Shown: positions 1-9,111, counted from the first letter of the stretch. The stretch is DNA of 64,000 nt from CAVZZG01 sp963779685 (GCA_963779685.1 CAVZZG010000003.1:1240001-1304000); one strand, 5' to 3'. Translations and numbers: made by a program. The notes: a model not told the origin generated them from the sequence alone.

Positions 1-423
1 CCCCGCGAGGCCGTCGTCATGCTTGACGGCGAACTCCATCGCCGCCACCCGCTTGAAGTAATCGTGGGCGAACGCGAGTGGCCGTCCCGGCACGAGTTCG
101 GCCTCATCGCCCGACGCCGCCGACAGCGCGTCCACCGGCGGTCCGAGCAGGTCGCAGTTCGCGATTCCCTCGCGCGTGCAGAGATCGGACGTCATCCGCC
201 GCAGTTCGGGGTCGATGAGCGTGAAGAACACCGCCACCCCCCGCCGCTCCGTGATCCGCTCGAACGCCCGCGACAACCCATCGACGGTCGTCACCCGCGG
301 ATGGCGGATGAGCGTCGAGGGATGGCTCGAGAACTGCGCCTGCGCGGCGCGCGCGACCCGGGCGGCAGTGTCTCCCGTGGAGTCGCTGATGAGGTGGATC
401 TCGATGGGATCGGTGGTGGGCAT
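1..423 (-). CDS. Pyruvate, phosphate dikinase regulatory protein (DUF299 kinase/pyrophosphorylase), C-terminus cut by window edge
   Basis: The frame is open from an ATG at 423 to the left edge and gives the first 141 residues of a family usually about 270 long. It opens with the family signature IEIHLISDSTGDTAARVA, followed by a conserved ADP-binding-type N-terminal domain (HPRVTTVDGL, FFTLIDPELR, CDLLGPPVDAL, FKRVAAMEFAVKHDDG). Family members phosphorylate and dephosphorylate PPDK or PEP synthase using ADP and Pi. The P-loop part lies outside the window. It follows glyS on the same strand after 113 bp; PPDK itself is probably next, which is inference. The family call is secure; whether the partner is PPDK or PEP synthase is not visible. 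Confidence 0.88.
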   Translation of the reverse strand, partial: MPTTDPIEIHLISDSTGDTAARVARAAQAQFSSHPSTLIRHPRVTTVDGLSRAFERITERRGVAVFFTLIDPELRRMTSDLCTREGIANCDLLGPPVDALSAASGDEAELVPGRPLAFAHDYFKRVAAMEFAVKHDDGLAG

Positions 424-438
424 GTCGGCGCGTACCGG

Positions 439-455
439 GCGGGATCACGTCCCGC
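439..455 (-). other. Small hairpin in the glyS-PPDK regulator gap
   Basis: In the 113-bp gap, GCGGGA and TCCCGC form a 6-bp stem with a 5-nt loop. On the minus strand a TAGGCT hexamer lies about 20 nt upstream of it, so the stem would sit in the 5' leader of the regulator mRNA or end the glyS transcript. No T-tract follows. Confidence 0.35.
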
Positions 456-536
456 GTGGTGCACCAGAGCCTAACTCAGAGATCGACCGGGCGTCAGCGT
501 GCACCCGTGCTGGACGATGTCCCGCCCGGCACGCGG

Positions 537-2549
537 TCAACGCTGCAGCAGGGAGAAGTCCGCCACCCGGCGGCAGGCGCCGGTGACGTCGACCAGGAGC
601 CGGAGGCGGTTGGCGCGGACGGTCGGGTCGTCGGCCATGACGAGGACCTCGTCGAAGAAGGCGTCGACGGGATCGGAGAGGTGCTGGAGCGCGTCCAGCG
701 ACACGGCGTCGCCGACCGCGGCCAGGGCGTCGGCGAGGGCGAGCTCGGCCGGCTCGGTGAGTGCGGTGCGGTCGAGCGAGGGCGCGGCCTCGCCGGCCCC
801 CTTGGACGCGAGCCGGTGGCAGCGCGTGAAGGCGTTGGCGGTACGGGCGAATGCCGCGGAGTCGACGGCGGCGGCGAGCATCCGGGCACGGTCGGCATAG
901 GCGACGGGGTCGACCGGGGCGTCGGCTGCGCGGGCCGCGCGGGCGATATCGAAGGGAACCTCGTCCCCGAGCACCGCGTCCACCCGGTCGTAGACGAACT
1001 CGCCAACGGCGGCCCGCGTCTCGTCCGCCGTCAGTGCCAGTCGTGCACCCTGTCGCTCGAGCATCTCGTGCAGCTCGCCGAGGCGCTCGGCCAGGCCGAG
1101 ATCGGGTCGCCGGTCGAGCGCGATCGCGACGATGCCGGCAGCCGCCCGCCGCAATCCGTACGGGTCGCGCGTCCCGGTGGGCCGCTCGCCGATGGCGAAC
1201 GCCGTGACGAGCGTGTCGAGCTTGTCGGCGAGCGCCAGCAGCGCGCCGGGGGCCGTGACCGGAAGCTCGCCGTCTGCCCGGTCGGGCAGGAACTGCTCGC
1301 CGATCGCCGCCGCCACCGCCGGCGGGAGCCCCGCAGCGATCGCGTACTGCTCGCCGACGTACCCCTCCAGCTCGGCGAACTCCTGGACGAGCAGCGACGC
1401 CTGATCGGCCTTGGCGAGCTCGGCCGCGGCGATCGCGTCGGCATCGCCGCCGAGCGCGCGCACCACCGCCACGACACGCTCGGTCTTGTCGGCGAGGGTG
1501 CCGGCCCGGGCGTGGAACGTGATCCGCCCCAGCTCCTCGGCCATGCCGACGATGCCCCGCTCACGATCGCGGGCCAGCGAGAAGACCGCGTCATCCAGGC
1601 GTCCCTCGAGGACGCGTTCGTTGCCGAGCCGCACGACCGCGTCGTCGGCGGGATCGGAGTTCACGAGCGTCAGGAAACCGGGGAACCTGTCGCCGTCGCG
1701 CACCAGCGGGAGGTAGCGCTGGTGCGACTGCATGGCCGTCACGAGCACGCGGTCGGGCAGGTCGCCGAAGTGATCGCCGAACCGGCCGACGATGACGTGG
1801 ACGCGCTCCACCAGGTACTGGATCTCGTCGATCTTGCCGGCCGGGTCCGACCAGTCGCACCCGAGCCCGGCGGCGGCCGCGGTGAGCGCCGTCTCGATCG
1901 CCTCGCGCCGGGCGGTGGTCGGCAGCGCGACACCGGCGGCGGCCATCGCGGCCTCGTACGCGTCGGCGGTGGCGAGCTCGAAGCCCGGTTGCACGAGCCG
2001 GTGGCCGCGGATCGTCCGCGACGAGCGGACGCCGGCCACCTCGGCCGGCAGCAGGTCGGTGCCGTGCAGCACGCAGAGCGTGCGGACCGGTCGGGCGAAC
2101 CGGAGGCTCCCCGCCCCCCAGCGCATGTTCTTCGGCATCTGGAGGCCGTCGATCAGGCCGTCGACGAGCTCCTGGGCGACCGCGGCGAGGTCGGCCGTGG
2201 CCGAGGGCAGCGACGCCCAGACGAACCCGTCCCGCAGCTCCAGTGCGTCGACCGCGAGGTCGTGGCGCCGGGCGAACCCCGTCGCGGCGGCCGTCCACCC
2301 GGCCGCGTCGCGGGCGACCGCCTCGGGTGGCCCTCGATGCTCGACCACCTCGGCCGCCTGGCGCCCGGGGACGTCGTCGGCGAGCACTGCGATGCGGCGC
2401 GGCGACACGAGCGCGCGGGTGGCGGACGCCGCGAGCCGGCGCTCGGCGAGCAGACGGGCCACTGCGTCGGCTGCCTGCTCATCCGCGATCCGGCACGCAC
2501 TGGCCGGCAGCTCCTCGCAGCCGAGCTCGATCAGCAGCGTGCCCGTCAC
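537..2549 (-). CDS. glyS: Glycyl-tRNA synthetase beta subunit
   Basis: This is the beta chain of the alpha2-beta2 glycyl-tRNA synthetase, which binds tRNA-Gly and works with GlyQ to charge it. The 670-residue product begins with LLIELGCEELPAS and carries MRWGAGSLRFARPVRTL and EQFLPDRADGELP-type family segments; the C-terminal third looks like the helical anticodon-binding region. The start is GTG at 2549, whose GTGA overlaps the glyQ stop, so the two are translationally coupled. Reading further upstream is open but only runs antisense through glyQ. Length fits the family (about 680-700). No anomaly seen. Confidence 0.95.
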   Translation of the reverse strand: MTGTLLIELGCEELPASACRIADEQAADAVARLLAERRLAASATRALVSPRRIAVLADDVPGRQAAEVVEHRGPPEAVARDAAGWTAAATGFARRHDLAVDALELRDGFVWASLPSATADLAAVAQELVDGLIDGLQMPKNMRWGAGSLRFARPVRTLCVLHGTDLLPAEVAGVRSSRTIRGHRLVQPGFELATADAYEAAMAAAGVALPTTARREAIETALTAAAAGLGCDWSDPAGKIDEIQYLVERVHVIVGRFGDHFGDLPDRVLVTAMQSHQRYLPLVRDGDRFPGFLTLVNSDPADDAVVRLGNERVLEGRLDDAVFSLARDRERGIVGMAEELGRITFHARAGTLADKTERVVAVVRALGGDADAIAAAELAKADQASLLVQEFAELEGYVGEQYAIAAGLPPAVAAAIGEQFLPDRADGELPVTAPGALLALADKLDTLVTAFAIGERPTGTRDPYGLRRAAAGIVAIALDRRPDLGLAERLGELHEMLERQGARLALTADETRAAVGEFVYDRVDAVLGDEVPFDIARAARAADAPVDPVAYADRARMLAAAVDSAAFARTANAFTRCHRLASKGAGEAAPSLDRTALTEPAELALADALAAVGDAVSLDALQHLSDPVDAFFDEVLVMADDPTVRANRLRLLVDVTGACRRVADFSLLQR

Positions 2550-3409
2550 GGGTGTGCCACCCCGATCGTCGCGACGTACAGCTCGGCGCAGCTTCGCGCG
2601 AGGTTCCGGACGCGACCCACGTAGGCGACGCGCTCGGTGACCGAGATCGCGCCGCGGGCATCGAGGAGGTTGAAGACGTGCGAGCACTTGAGGATGTGGT
2701 CGTAGGCCGGCAGCGGCAGCGCCCGCTCGATCAGCGCGCGCGCCTGGGCCTCGTGATCGCCGAAGTGACGCTCGAGCATGCCCACGTCCGCCGCCTCGAA
2801 CCCGTACACCGAGAACTGACGCTCGCTCGCGCGATGGACCTCGCCGTAGGTCATGCCCGGTGCCCAGACGAGGTCGAAGACGTTCGAGACCCCCTGCAGG
2901 TACATGGCGAGCCGCTCGAGGCCGTAGGTGTACTCGACGGAGACGGGGTCGCAATCGATGCCGCCCACCTGCTGGAAGTAGGTGAGCTGCGTGATCTCCA
3001 TGCCGTCGATCCACACCTCCCAGCCATTCCCCCAGGCGCCGAGCGTCGGGTTCTCCCAGTTGTCCTCGACGAATCGCGTGTCGTGACGGTCGGGGTCGAT
3101 CCCGATCGCACGCAACGAGCCGAGATACACGTCCTGCACGTCGTCCGGCGAGGGCTTCAGGACGACCTGGTACTGGTAGTAGTGGCCCAGCCGGTACGGG
3201 TTCTCGCCGTACCGCCCGTCCTTGGGCCGGATCGACGGCTCGACGTACGCGACGCGCCACGGCTGCGGGCCGAGGCAGCGCAGGAAGGTCGCCGGATTCA
3301 TCGTGCCGGCGCCGACCTCCGTGTGGTACGGCTGCATCAGCACGCAGTCCTGGGCCGCCCAGTAGCCCTGGAGGCCGAGCACCATCTCCTGGAACGTCGG
3401 GGCGGACAT
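2546..3409 (-). CDS. glyQ: Glycyl-tRNA synthetase alpha subunit
   Basis: The class II catalytic subunit forms glycyl-adenylate and transfers glycine to tRNA. The 287 residues show the family blocks TFQEMVLGLQGYWAAQ, PYHTEVGAGTMNPATF, YVEPSIRPKDGRYGENP and the C-terminal SHVFNLLDARGAISVTER. The ATG at 3409 gives the expected N-terminus (MSAPTFQEM); the open frame upstream is not conserved. A TAGGCT hexamer lies 8 nt before the ATG with no Shine-Dalgarno, suggesting a leaderless message for glyQ-glyS. The gene is divergent from the sugar dehydrogenase at 3453. Confidence 0.96.
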   Translation of the reverse strand: MSAPTFQEMVLGLQGYWAAQDCVLMQPYHTEVGAGTMNPATFLRCLGPQPWRVAYVEPSIRPKDGRYGENPYRLGHYYQYQVVLKPSPDDVQDVYLGSLRAIGIDPDRHDTRFVEDNWENPTLGAWGNGWEVWIDGMEITQLTYFQQVGGIDCDPVSVEYTYGLERLAMYLQGVSNVFDLVWAPGMTYGEVHRASERQFSVYGFEAADVGMLERHFGDHEAQARALIERALPLPAYDHILKCSHVFNLLDARGAISVTERVAYVGRVRNLARSCAELYVATIGVAHP

Positions 3410-3417
3410 CGCCCGGA

Positions 3418-3423
3418 AGCCTA
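3418..3423 (-). promoter_or_regulatory. -10-like hexamer TAGGCT for glyQ-glyS
   Basis: Minus-strand TAGGCT ends 8 nt before the glyQ ATG. No clear -35 or ribosome binding site is seen. It fits the window-wide leaderless pattern. Confidence 0.45.
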
Positions 3424-3439
3424 CTCCGAGGGCACCGGC

Positions 3440-3445
3440 TACCCT
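3440..3445 (+). promoter_or_regulatory. -10-like hexamer TACCCT for the sugar dehydrogenase
   Basis: TACCCT ends 7 nt before the ATG at 3453, and no Shine-Dalgarno is present. Together with the opposing glyQ box, the 43-bp divergent gap appears to hold two back-to-back promoters. Confidence 0.45.
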
Positions 3446-3452
3446 CCTGCTC

Positions 3453-4517
3453 ATGCGCCCCCGCACCCTCCTCGCCGCTCTCGCAGCGGTCGTCCTGACT
3501 GCCGTCCCCGCCACCGCCGCGCCCCGATTCCGCATCGTCCGCGTCCATGCCCTGGATGGCGTCTCCCAGCCGGTCCACCTCGCCGCGCCGACCGGTTCGC
3601 AGCGACTCTTCGTCGTCGAGCGCACGGGCCGGGTCAGGATCCTCTACCGCCACAGGCTCGGGACGTTCCTCGATCTGCGGTCGAGAGTCGCATCGAGTGG
3701 CGGCGAGCAGGGCCTGCTGTCGATCGCGTTCAGCCCCGGCTACGCGCACGACCACCTGTTCTACGTCTACTACACGGCTCGCCCGCGCGGGACGATCACC
3801 ATCGCCCGGTACCGGTCGAACGGCAACCACGCCATCGTCTCGTCACGTCGAGTGCTCCTCCAGGTGCCCCACGACCAGGCCCAGAACCACAACGGCGGCC
3901 AGCTCGCCTTCGGCCCCGACGGCCACCTGTGGGCCGGGACCGGCGACGGCGGAGGCGCCAACGACGGCTTCCACCACTCGCAGGACCCGGCGTCGCGGCT
4001 CGGCAAGCTGCTCGAGATCAACACCACCACCGGCGCGGTGGCCCAGCGGGCCCGCGGGCTGCGCAACCCCTGGCGGTTCAGCTTCGACGCGGCCGGGACG
4101 CTCTGGATCGGCGACGTCGGGCAGGACGCCTGGGAGGAGATCGACCACGTCAACCCCGCATCGCTCGGCACCATGAACTTCGGCTGGCCGCGCTTCGAGG
4201 GCCGCAGCCTGCACGACGCCGGCGCCACGCTGACGGGCGGCACCGAGGTCAAGCCGCTCACCGTCGTCGCCCATCCGGGATCCGAGGCGATCATCGGCGG
4301 GTTCGTGTACCGCGGCGCCGTGCGCTCCCTGCGCGGCTGGTACCTGTACGCCGACGACGTCGTCCCGTGGCTGCGAGGGATCAAGCTCCGGCCAGGCCAC
4401 ACGCCGCTGACCTTCAAGCGCAACGGCATCCCGGGACCCGCGACCTCGTTCGGCGAGGATGGCGCCCACCGCCTGTACCTCGTCACCTACAACGGCATCT
4501 ACCGCTTCGCCGCGTGA
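3453..4517 (+). CDS. Secreted PQQ-dependent sugar dehydrogenase-like protein (GSDH family)
   Basis: The 354-residue product has a Sec signal peptide (residues 1-22, ending TAVPATAA) and one six-bladed beta-propeller of the glucose/sorbosone dehydrogenase family. Visible family blocks are FVVERTGRVRI, GGEQGLLSIAF, NHNGGQLAFGPDGHLWAGTG, RGLRNPWRFSFD, GDVGQDAWEEID and NFGWPRFEG. Family members oxidise aldose sugars extracellularly using PQQ and Ca2+. Substrate cannot be inferred, and no PQQ biosynthesis gene is in the window. Its stop overlaps the start of the next gene by GTGA. Confidence 0.88.
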   Translation: MRPRTLLAALAAVVLTAVPATAAPRFRIVRVHALDGVSQPVHLAAPTGSQRLFVVERTGRVRILYRHRLGTFLDLRSRVASSGGEQGLLSIAFSPGYAHDHLFYVYYTARPRGTITIARYRSNGNHAIVSSRRVLLQVPHDQAQNHNGGQLAFGPDGHLWAGTGDGGGANDGFHHSQDPASRLGKLLEINTTTGAVAQRARGLRNPWRFSFDAAGTLWIGDVGQDAWEEIDHVNPASLGTMNFGWPRFEGRSLHDAGATLTGGTEVKPLTVVAHPGSEAIIGGFVYRGAVRSLRGWYLYADDVVPWLRGIKLRPGHTPLTFKRNGIPGPATSFGEDGAHRLYLVTYNGIYRFAA

Positions 4518-5551
4518 GCGGCCTGGTACCCGCCGGCACGTTCGCCGACGCCCGCGGCTACCTCAACACGGCCAGCATCGGCCTGCCGCCGGCGACCGCC
4601 TACGAGGCGTTCACCGCAGCCGCCGAGGGGTGGCGGACGGGCCGCGCCGAGCCACAGGACTACGACGTGGGCATCACGCGGGCGCGTGAGCTGTTCGGAC
4701 GCCTGGTCGGGGTCGGCCCCGAACGCATCGCGATCGGCCCCCAGGCCTCGCCGCTCGCGGCGCTGATCGCCGCGGCGCTTCCCCCCGGGGCCGAGGTCGT
4801 CGCCCCCGATGGCGAGTTCACGTCCGTGATCTTCCCCTTCCTCGCCCAGGAGCCGCGTGGCGTCCGCACGCGGCTCGTCCCGCTGGAGCGGCTCGCCGAC
4901 GAGGTGCGCCCCACCACCTCACTGGTCGCGTTCTCGTCGGTGCAGTCGGCGGACGGCACCGTCACGGACATCGCGCCGATCGCCGCCGCCGCGGCCCAGC
5001 ACGGTGCCCAGGTGATGGTCGATGCGACCCAGGCGGCCGGCTGGCTCCGCACCGATGCCTCGGACGTCGACTACCTCGTCGTGTCCGCCTACAAGTGGCT
5101 GCTGGCGCCGCGCGGCACCGCGTTCATGGCCATCCATCCGCGGCGCTGGGACGACCTCGTCCCGCACATGGCGAACTGGTACGCGGGCGAGGTGATCTGG
5201 GACTCCATCTACGGCGGGCCCCTGCGCCTCGCGGCCGACGCCCGCCGGTTCGACGTCTCGCCCGCGTGGCTGTGCTGGGTGGCCACCCTGCCGGCCCTCG
5301 AGCTGATCGACCAGGTCGGGATCGCGGCCATCGAGGCCCACGACGTCGCGCTCGCCAATCGCTTCCGGACGGCCATCGGCCTGGAGCCCTCACGGTCGGC
5401 GATCGTGTCGCTCCGGAGCCCCGACGCGGGCGCGCGACTCGCGGCGGCGGGCATCCGGGCCGCCACCCGGGCCGGCGCCGCGCGCCTCTCGTTCCACCTC
5501 TACAACACGGAGGCGGACGCCGACCTGGCCGCAGCCGCCCTCACCGGTTGA
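4514..5551 (+). CDS. Class V aminotransferase, EgtE/isopenicillin-N-epimerase-like
   Basis: A PLP-dependent fold type I enzyme of 345 residues. The Schiff-base lysine lies in VVSAYKWLLAPRG, preceded by the PLP aspartate block VMVDATQAAGW. N-terminal YLNTASIGLPP and the distribution of blocks resemble EgtE-type lyases of ergothioneine synthesis, but no other egt gene is nearby, so the substrate is unknown. The start is GTG at 4514, overlapping the dehydrogenase stop, so the pair is probably one operon. The 3' end overlaps the convergent wecB by 11 bp. Confidence 0.8.
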   Translation: MSGLVPAGTFADARGYLNTASIGLPPATAYEAFTAAAEGWRTGRAEPQDYDVGITRARELFGRLVGVGPERIAIGPQASPLAALIAAALPPGAEVVAPDGEFTSVIFPFLAQEPRGVRTRLVPLERLADEVRPTTSLVAFSSVQSADGTVTDIAPIAAAAAQHGAQVMVDATQAAGWLRTDASDVDYLVVSAYKWLLAPRGTAFMAIHPRRWDDLVPHMANWYAGEVIWDSIYGGPLRLAADARRFDVSPAWLCWVATLPALELIDQVGIAAIEAHDVALANRFRTAIGLEPSRSAIVSLRSPDAGARLAAAGIRAATRAGAARLSFHLYNTEADADLAAAALTG

Positions 5552-6635
5552 CGAGGGCAGCGACCGCGGCGGCGGCACGCGGGCCGGCGTGGCCGTCCCA
5601 GAGCGGGATCTCGCCGTGCGGCGGCCGGGCCGGGCCGGCCAGCACCTCGTCCGCCGCCGCGGCGAGCGCCTGCGGATCGGTTCCCACGAGGCGGTTCGTG
5701 CCGAGCGACAACGTCACGGGCCGCTCCGTCGTGTCGCGATAGGTGAGGCACGGCACGCCCAGGGCGGAGGTCTCCTCCTGGACGCCCCCGGAGTCGGTGA
5801 CCACGAACCGGGCCGCATCCTGAAGCGCGATGAACTCCAGGTACTCGAGCGGATCGAGCAGCCGGAGGTGGCGCAGCCCGGTCTCGAGCCCCGGCGCCAG
5901 GTGCGCGCGGGTGCGCGGATGCAGCGGCAGGAGCACGGGGAGGCGCTCGCCGATCCGGTCGAGGACGCCGAGCACGGCGGCGAGGCGGCCGGGGTCGTCG
6001 ACGACGGCGGGCCGGTGGAGCGTGACCAGCGCGAACTCCTGCTGCCGGAGGTCGAGCGCGGCGACGACACCGGTCGCCCGCGCTGCCGGGAGCAGCTTGC
6101 GGAGGCTGTCGATCATGGTGTTTCCCACCATCGCCACCCGCCCGGCGTCGATGCCCTCCGCGGTGAGGTTCGGCAGCGCCTCCGGCGAGTGCACCAGCAG
6201 CAGGTCCGAGAGCCGGTCGACGAGCACGCGGTTGATCTCCTCGGGCATCGTCCAGTCGCGCGATCGCAGGCCCGCTTCGAGGTGGACCAGCGGGACTCCC
6301 AGCTTGGCGGCCGCAAGGCCCGCCCCGAGCGTCGAGTTCACGTCGCCGGCGACGACCAGCGCGGCGGGCCGGTGCTCGAGCAGGATCCGTTCCGTCCCGA
6401 CCAGCACGGCCGCGGTCTGCTCGGCGTGGCTGCCCGACCCGACGCCCAGCGCCCACGTCGGCTCGGGCAGTTCGAGCTGCTCCATGAAGCTCGTGGAGAG
6501 CACGCGATCGTAGTGCTGACCGGTGTGCAGCAGCAGTGGCCGCACGCCGGCGGTGGCGCGCAGGGCGTGGAACAACGGTGCGACCTTGACGAAGTTCGGC
6601 CGGGCGCCGACCACGCAGGCGACATCGCGTTCCAT
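5541..6635 (-). CDS. wecB: UDP-N-acetylglucosamine 2-epimerase, non-hydrolysing
   Basis: It interconverts UDP-GlcNAc and UDP-ManNAc in the cytosol for surface polysaccharide synthesis. The 364 residues contain family motifs GARPNFVKVAPL, LHTGQHYD, VAGDVNSTLG, HLEAGLRS, PEEINRVLVD, LPLHPRTRAH, TDSGGVQEE and LSLGTNRLVG, and the length is usual. No ManNAc dehydrogenase or glycosyltransferase is adjacent. It lies 14 bp downstream of recO on the same strand. ATG at 6635 is the natural start. Confidence 0.93.
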   Translation of the reverse strand: MERDVACVVGARPNFVKVAPLFHALRATAGVRPLLLHTGQHYDRVLSTSFMEQLELPEPTWALGVGSGSHAEQTAAVLVGTERILLEHRPAALVVAGDVNSTLGAGLAAAKLGVPLVHLEAGLRSRDWTMPEEINRVLVDRLSDLLLVHSPEALPNLTAEGIDAGRVAMVGNTMIDSLRKLLPAARATGVVAALDLRQQEFALVTLHRPAVVDDPGRLAAVLGVLDRIGERLPVLLPLHPRTRAHLAPGLETGLRHLRLLDPLEYLEFIALQDAARFVVTDSGGVQEETSALGVPCLTYRDTTERPVTLSLGTNRLVGTDPQALAAAADEVLAGPARPPHGEIPLWDGHAGPRAAAAVAALVNR

Positions 6636-6649
6636 GTCGCCGCACTATG

Positions 6650-7399
6650 TCAGCGAAGCGTGCGGAGCGTCGCGCCCGAGTGCTCGGCGATCGTCTCGTC
6701 GACGATCCGCCTGACCTGGGCGGCGTTGCCGGCCGGAACGTCCGGGACGGCGCCGAGCGGCGCGGCCAGCAGCTCGCGCACCGCTTCGAGCGTGCCGTCG
6801 AGGAGTGCGAAACCGACCCGGCAGCTGGCGCACGTCGCGCCGCCGTCGGCCACCGAGTACCCCGTCAGCGGCCCCGTGCGCCCGCAGGCGGCGCAGGCGT
6901 CGGTGCGCGGGGCCCAGCCGGCCAGGGCGATGAGCTTCAGGCAGAAAGCCAGGGCCAGCGGGTCGCGGCCGGGATCGCGCCGCAGCGTCGCGGCATCGAC
7001 GGTCGCCAGGGCGTCGAGGAACCGCGAGAAGCCGTCGAAGAGCCGTCGGTTGGCCGCCGCCTCCGGGAACAGCCGCACGACCGCCTCGGTACCGACGAGC
7101 GCCACGGCGAGACGGGCGGGTTCGGCCCGCACCGCGTCGTGCGAGGCGATCAGGTCGGCGCCGGTGATCGTCGCGAGCTCGCCGGTGCCGCGGTGGAACA
7201 TGATCTCCACGTGGGAGAGGGGCTCGAGCCGTCCGCCCATCCGTGAACGCGTGCGCCGGGCGCCCTTCGAGATCGCGGCGACCCGGCCGAGGTCGGGTGA
7301 CAGCAGGTGCAGCACGCGGTCGGCCTCGCCGAACCGGAACGACCGCAGGACGATCGCCTCCGTGCGGCGGCTTCTGGCGCCGGCGCGCGGAGCCGTCAC
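6650..7399 (-). CDS. recO: DNA repair protein RecO
   Basis: RecO binds single-stranded DNA and with RecR loads RecA onto SSB-coated DNA. The 249 residues contain an N-terminal OB-fold (EAIVLRSFRFGEADRVLHLL, GRVAAISKGARR) and a C-terminal zinc-type cluster CAACGR...CASC around residues 168-190. The start is GTG at 7399, with its GTGA overlapping the stop of the P1 peptidase gene. Neighbours mutM and recO are both DNA repair genes, although the peptidase lies between them. Confidence 0.93.
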   Translation of the reverse strand: MTAPRAGARSRRTEAIVLRSFRFGEADRVLHLLSPDLGRVAAISKGARRTRSRMGGRLEPLSHVEIMFHRGTGELATITGADLIASHDAVRAEPARLAVALVGTEAVVRLFPEAAANRRLFDGFSRFLDALATVDAATLRRDPGRDPLALAFCLKLIALAGWAPRTDACAACGRTGPLTGYSVADGGATCASCRVGFALLDGTLEAVRELLAAPLGAVPDVPAGNAAQVRRIVDETIAEHSGATLRTLR

Positions 7400-8277
7400 C
7401 GGACGCCGTCCCGGATGGCCTCGGCGACGGCCTCCTGGACGGCGCTCTCCAGCACGGCATGATGAGGCCCTGGCACGCGACCGGTGGCGAAGGCGAAGGC
7501 GGTGTCTCCGTCGAACGACGTCGCGGCCGGGCTCGTGGCGCGGGCGACGCCGGCGTGGGCGGCCCGGGCAAGCCGATGGCAGCCGACCTTGTCGAGCGCG
7601 GCGTCGGTGCCGACGACGACGAGCGTCGTCGACTCGCCGAGGGGGATGCGCGGTATCCCGGCGCGCAGCCGGCGGGAGGTCGGCCCGTTGCGGAGGCCGG
7701 CGAGCACGCTCCCGTCATCGGCGATGACGTCGCCGAACGCGTTCACGACCGCGAGCGCCGCGATGGTCGCGCCATCGGCCTCCAGGCGGGCGTAGCCGAT
7801 CCCGCCGCGGGCGCCCCCGGCCGGGCCGTCCAGCGAACCGACGGTCGCGCCGCAGCCGGCGCCGACTGCGCCACGGGCCGGGATCGCACCGGTCGGCGCG
7901 GCGAGGGCCGCCTCCAGCGCCCGCCGCCCCTCCGCTGCGCCCGGCGCGGCCGCTTCGCCGACCGCGCGGTCGAAGATCACGGCTCCCGGGACGATCGGCA
8001 CGGGCCCGGCAGGCGTCGGGAAGCCGCGACCGAGATCTGCGAGGCCGGCCACGACACCGTCGCACGCGGCCAGACCGAACGCGCTGCCGCCGCACAGCAC
8101 GATCGCGTCGGCGTGCGCGACGGTCGCGTGGGGTTCGAGCAGCGCCAGCTCGCGGGTGCCAGGCGCGAGCCCCCGCACCTCGGCCGAGCACACGCACGCG
8201 ACCGGCAGCAGCACCACCGTGCAGCCGGTGCGGCGCAGCTCGTCGGTGACGTGACCGACCCGGACGCCCTCGATCAC
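7396..8277 (-). CDS. P1-family (DmpA/L-aminopeptidase-type) peptidase
   Basis: A self-processing Ntn-type aminopeptidase of 293 residues. It begins EGVRVGHVTDELRRTGCTVV, then VLCGGSAFGLAACDGV and the block GGARGGIGYA. VVNAFGDVIADDG precedes the C-terminal half, where the family usually autocleaves before a Ser or Thr. The start is GTG at 8277, overlapping the mutM stop by GTGA; its own stop overlaps recO in the same way. Family members remove N-terminal D- or L-residues or beta-peptides, and the substrate is not predictable here. The tight coupling with two repair genes looks like operon economy, not shared function. Confidence 0.85.
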   Translation of the reverse strand: MIEGVRVGHVTDELRRTGCTVVLLPVACVCSAEVRGLAPGTRELALLEPHATVAHADAIVLCGGSAFGLAACDGVVAGLADLGRGFPTPAGPVPIVPGAVIFDRAVGEAAAPGAAEGRRALEAALAAPTGAIPARGAVGAGCGATVGSLDGPAGGARGGIGYARLEADGATIAALAVVNAFGDVIADDGSVLAGLRNGPTSRRLRAGIPRIPLGESTTLVVVGTDAALDKVGCHRLARAAHAGVARATSPAATSFDGDTAFAFATGRVPGPHHAVLESAVQEAVAEAIRDGVR

Positions 8278-9107
8278 GAGCGCCCCCGCAGACGCTGGCA
8301 GCGCGGGCAGACGTGGGTGCCGCGCTGCGCGACCCGGAGCTTGACGATGCGGGTGCCGCAGACCGGGCACGGCTCGCCCTCACGGGCGAACACCCGGAAT
8401 CGCTCCTGCATCGACCCGTAGCCACCGGCCGGCGTGCGGAAGTCCCGGATCGTCGCGCCCTGCGACTCGATGCCCGTCTCGAGGACGGCTCGCACCGACC
8501 CGGCGAGCCGGTGCAGCGCCGGGCTCGTGACACCGCCCCCCGGCGTCAGCGGGTGCACCCGCGCCAGGTGCAGTGCCTCGTCGGCGTAGATGTTCCCGAC
8601 GCCCGCGACGAGCCGCTGATCGAGGAGCAGGGCCTTGACGGGTGCGCGGCGCCCCCGGAAGGCTTCCCGCAGGGTCAGCCATGAGAAGTCGGGATCGAGC
8701 GGCTCTGCACCCAGACGGGCGCCGAGGAAGGCCGCGAGCGCATCGGCGTCGTCGCACACGCGCCAGGTCCCGAACCGCCGCTGGTCGGTGTAGGTGACCA
8801 TCGCGCCATCGTCGAGATCCAGTTCGGCCCTGACGTGAGCCGGCGACGCCGGGGCGCCGAGCAGGAGGTTGCCCGTCATGCGGAGGTGGACGACCAGCGT
8901 CGACCCGTCGGCGAGGTGCACCAGCAGGTACTTGCCGCGCCGGCCGAGGCCGGCGATACGGGCGCCCGTGAGGGCGGATGCGACCTCGTCCGTGCTCGCC
9001 GGGCAGACGAGCCTCGGATCGGCGATCCGCGCGGCGACGATGGTGCGTCCGCCGACGTGCGGCTCGAGCCGGCGCCGGACGGTCTCGACCTCGGGAAGCT
9101 CGGGCAT
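8274..9107 (-). CDS. mutM: Formamidopyrimidine-DNA glycosylase
   Basis: A bifunctional base-excision glycosylase/AP-lyase that removes 8-oxoguanine and FaPy lesions. The 277 residues show the catalytic N-terminus (Pro2-Glu3) in PELPEVETVRRRLEP, the conserved lysine region RRGKYLLVHL, the H2TH region GVGNIYADEALHLARVHP and the C-terminal zinc finger CPVC...CPRC. All key residues are present. It lies 4 bp downstream of the GGDEF gene and is coupled to the P1 peptidase gene. Confidence 0.96.
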   Translation of the reverse strand: MPELPEVETVRRRLEPHVGGRTIVAARIADPRLVCPASTDEVASALTGARIAGLGRRGKYLLVHLADGSTLVVHLRMTGNLLLGAPASPAHVRAELDLDDGAMVTYTDQRRFGTWRVCDDADALAAFLGARLGAEPLDPDFSWLTLREAFRGRRAPVKALLLDQRLVAGVGNIYADEALHLARVHPLTPGGGVTSPALHRLAGSVRAVLETGIESQGATIRDFRTPAGGYGSMQERFRVFAREGEPCPVCGTRIVKLRVAQRGTHVCPRCQRLRGRS

Positions 9108-9111
9108 CGCG

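Noticed and set aside
456..2624. Long plus-strand open frame (722 codons) over glyS
   Set aside because: It is the antisense shadow of a well-conserved gene; composition is Arg/Gly/Asp-rich and shows no domain, which is usual in very high-GC DNA.
2243..4513. N-terminal extension of the class V aminotransferase by several hundred codons
   Set aside because: The extension runs through glyQ and the dehydrogenase in other frames; GTG 4514 gives the conserved start and a GTGA overlap.
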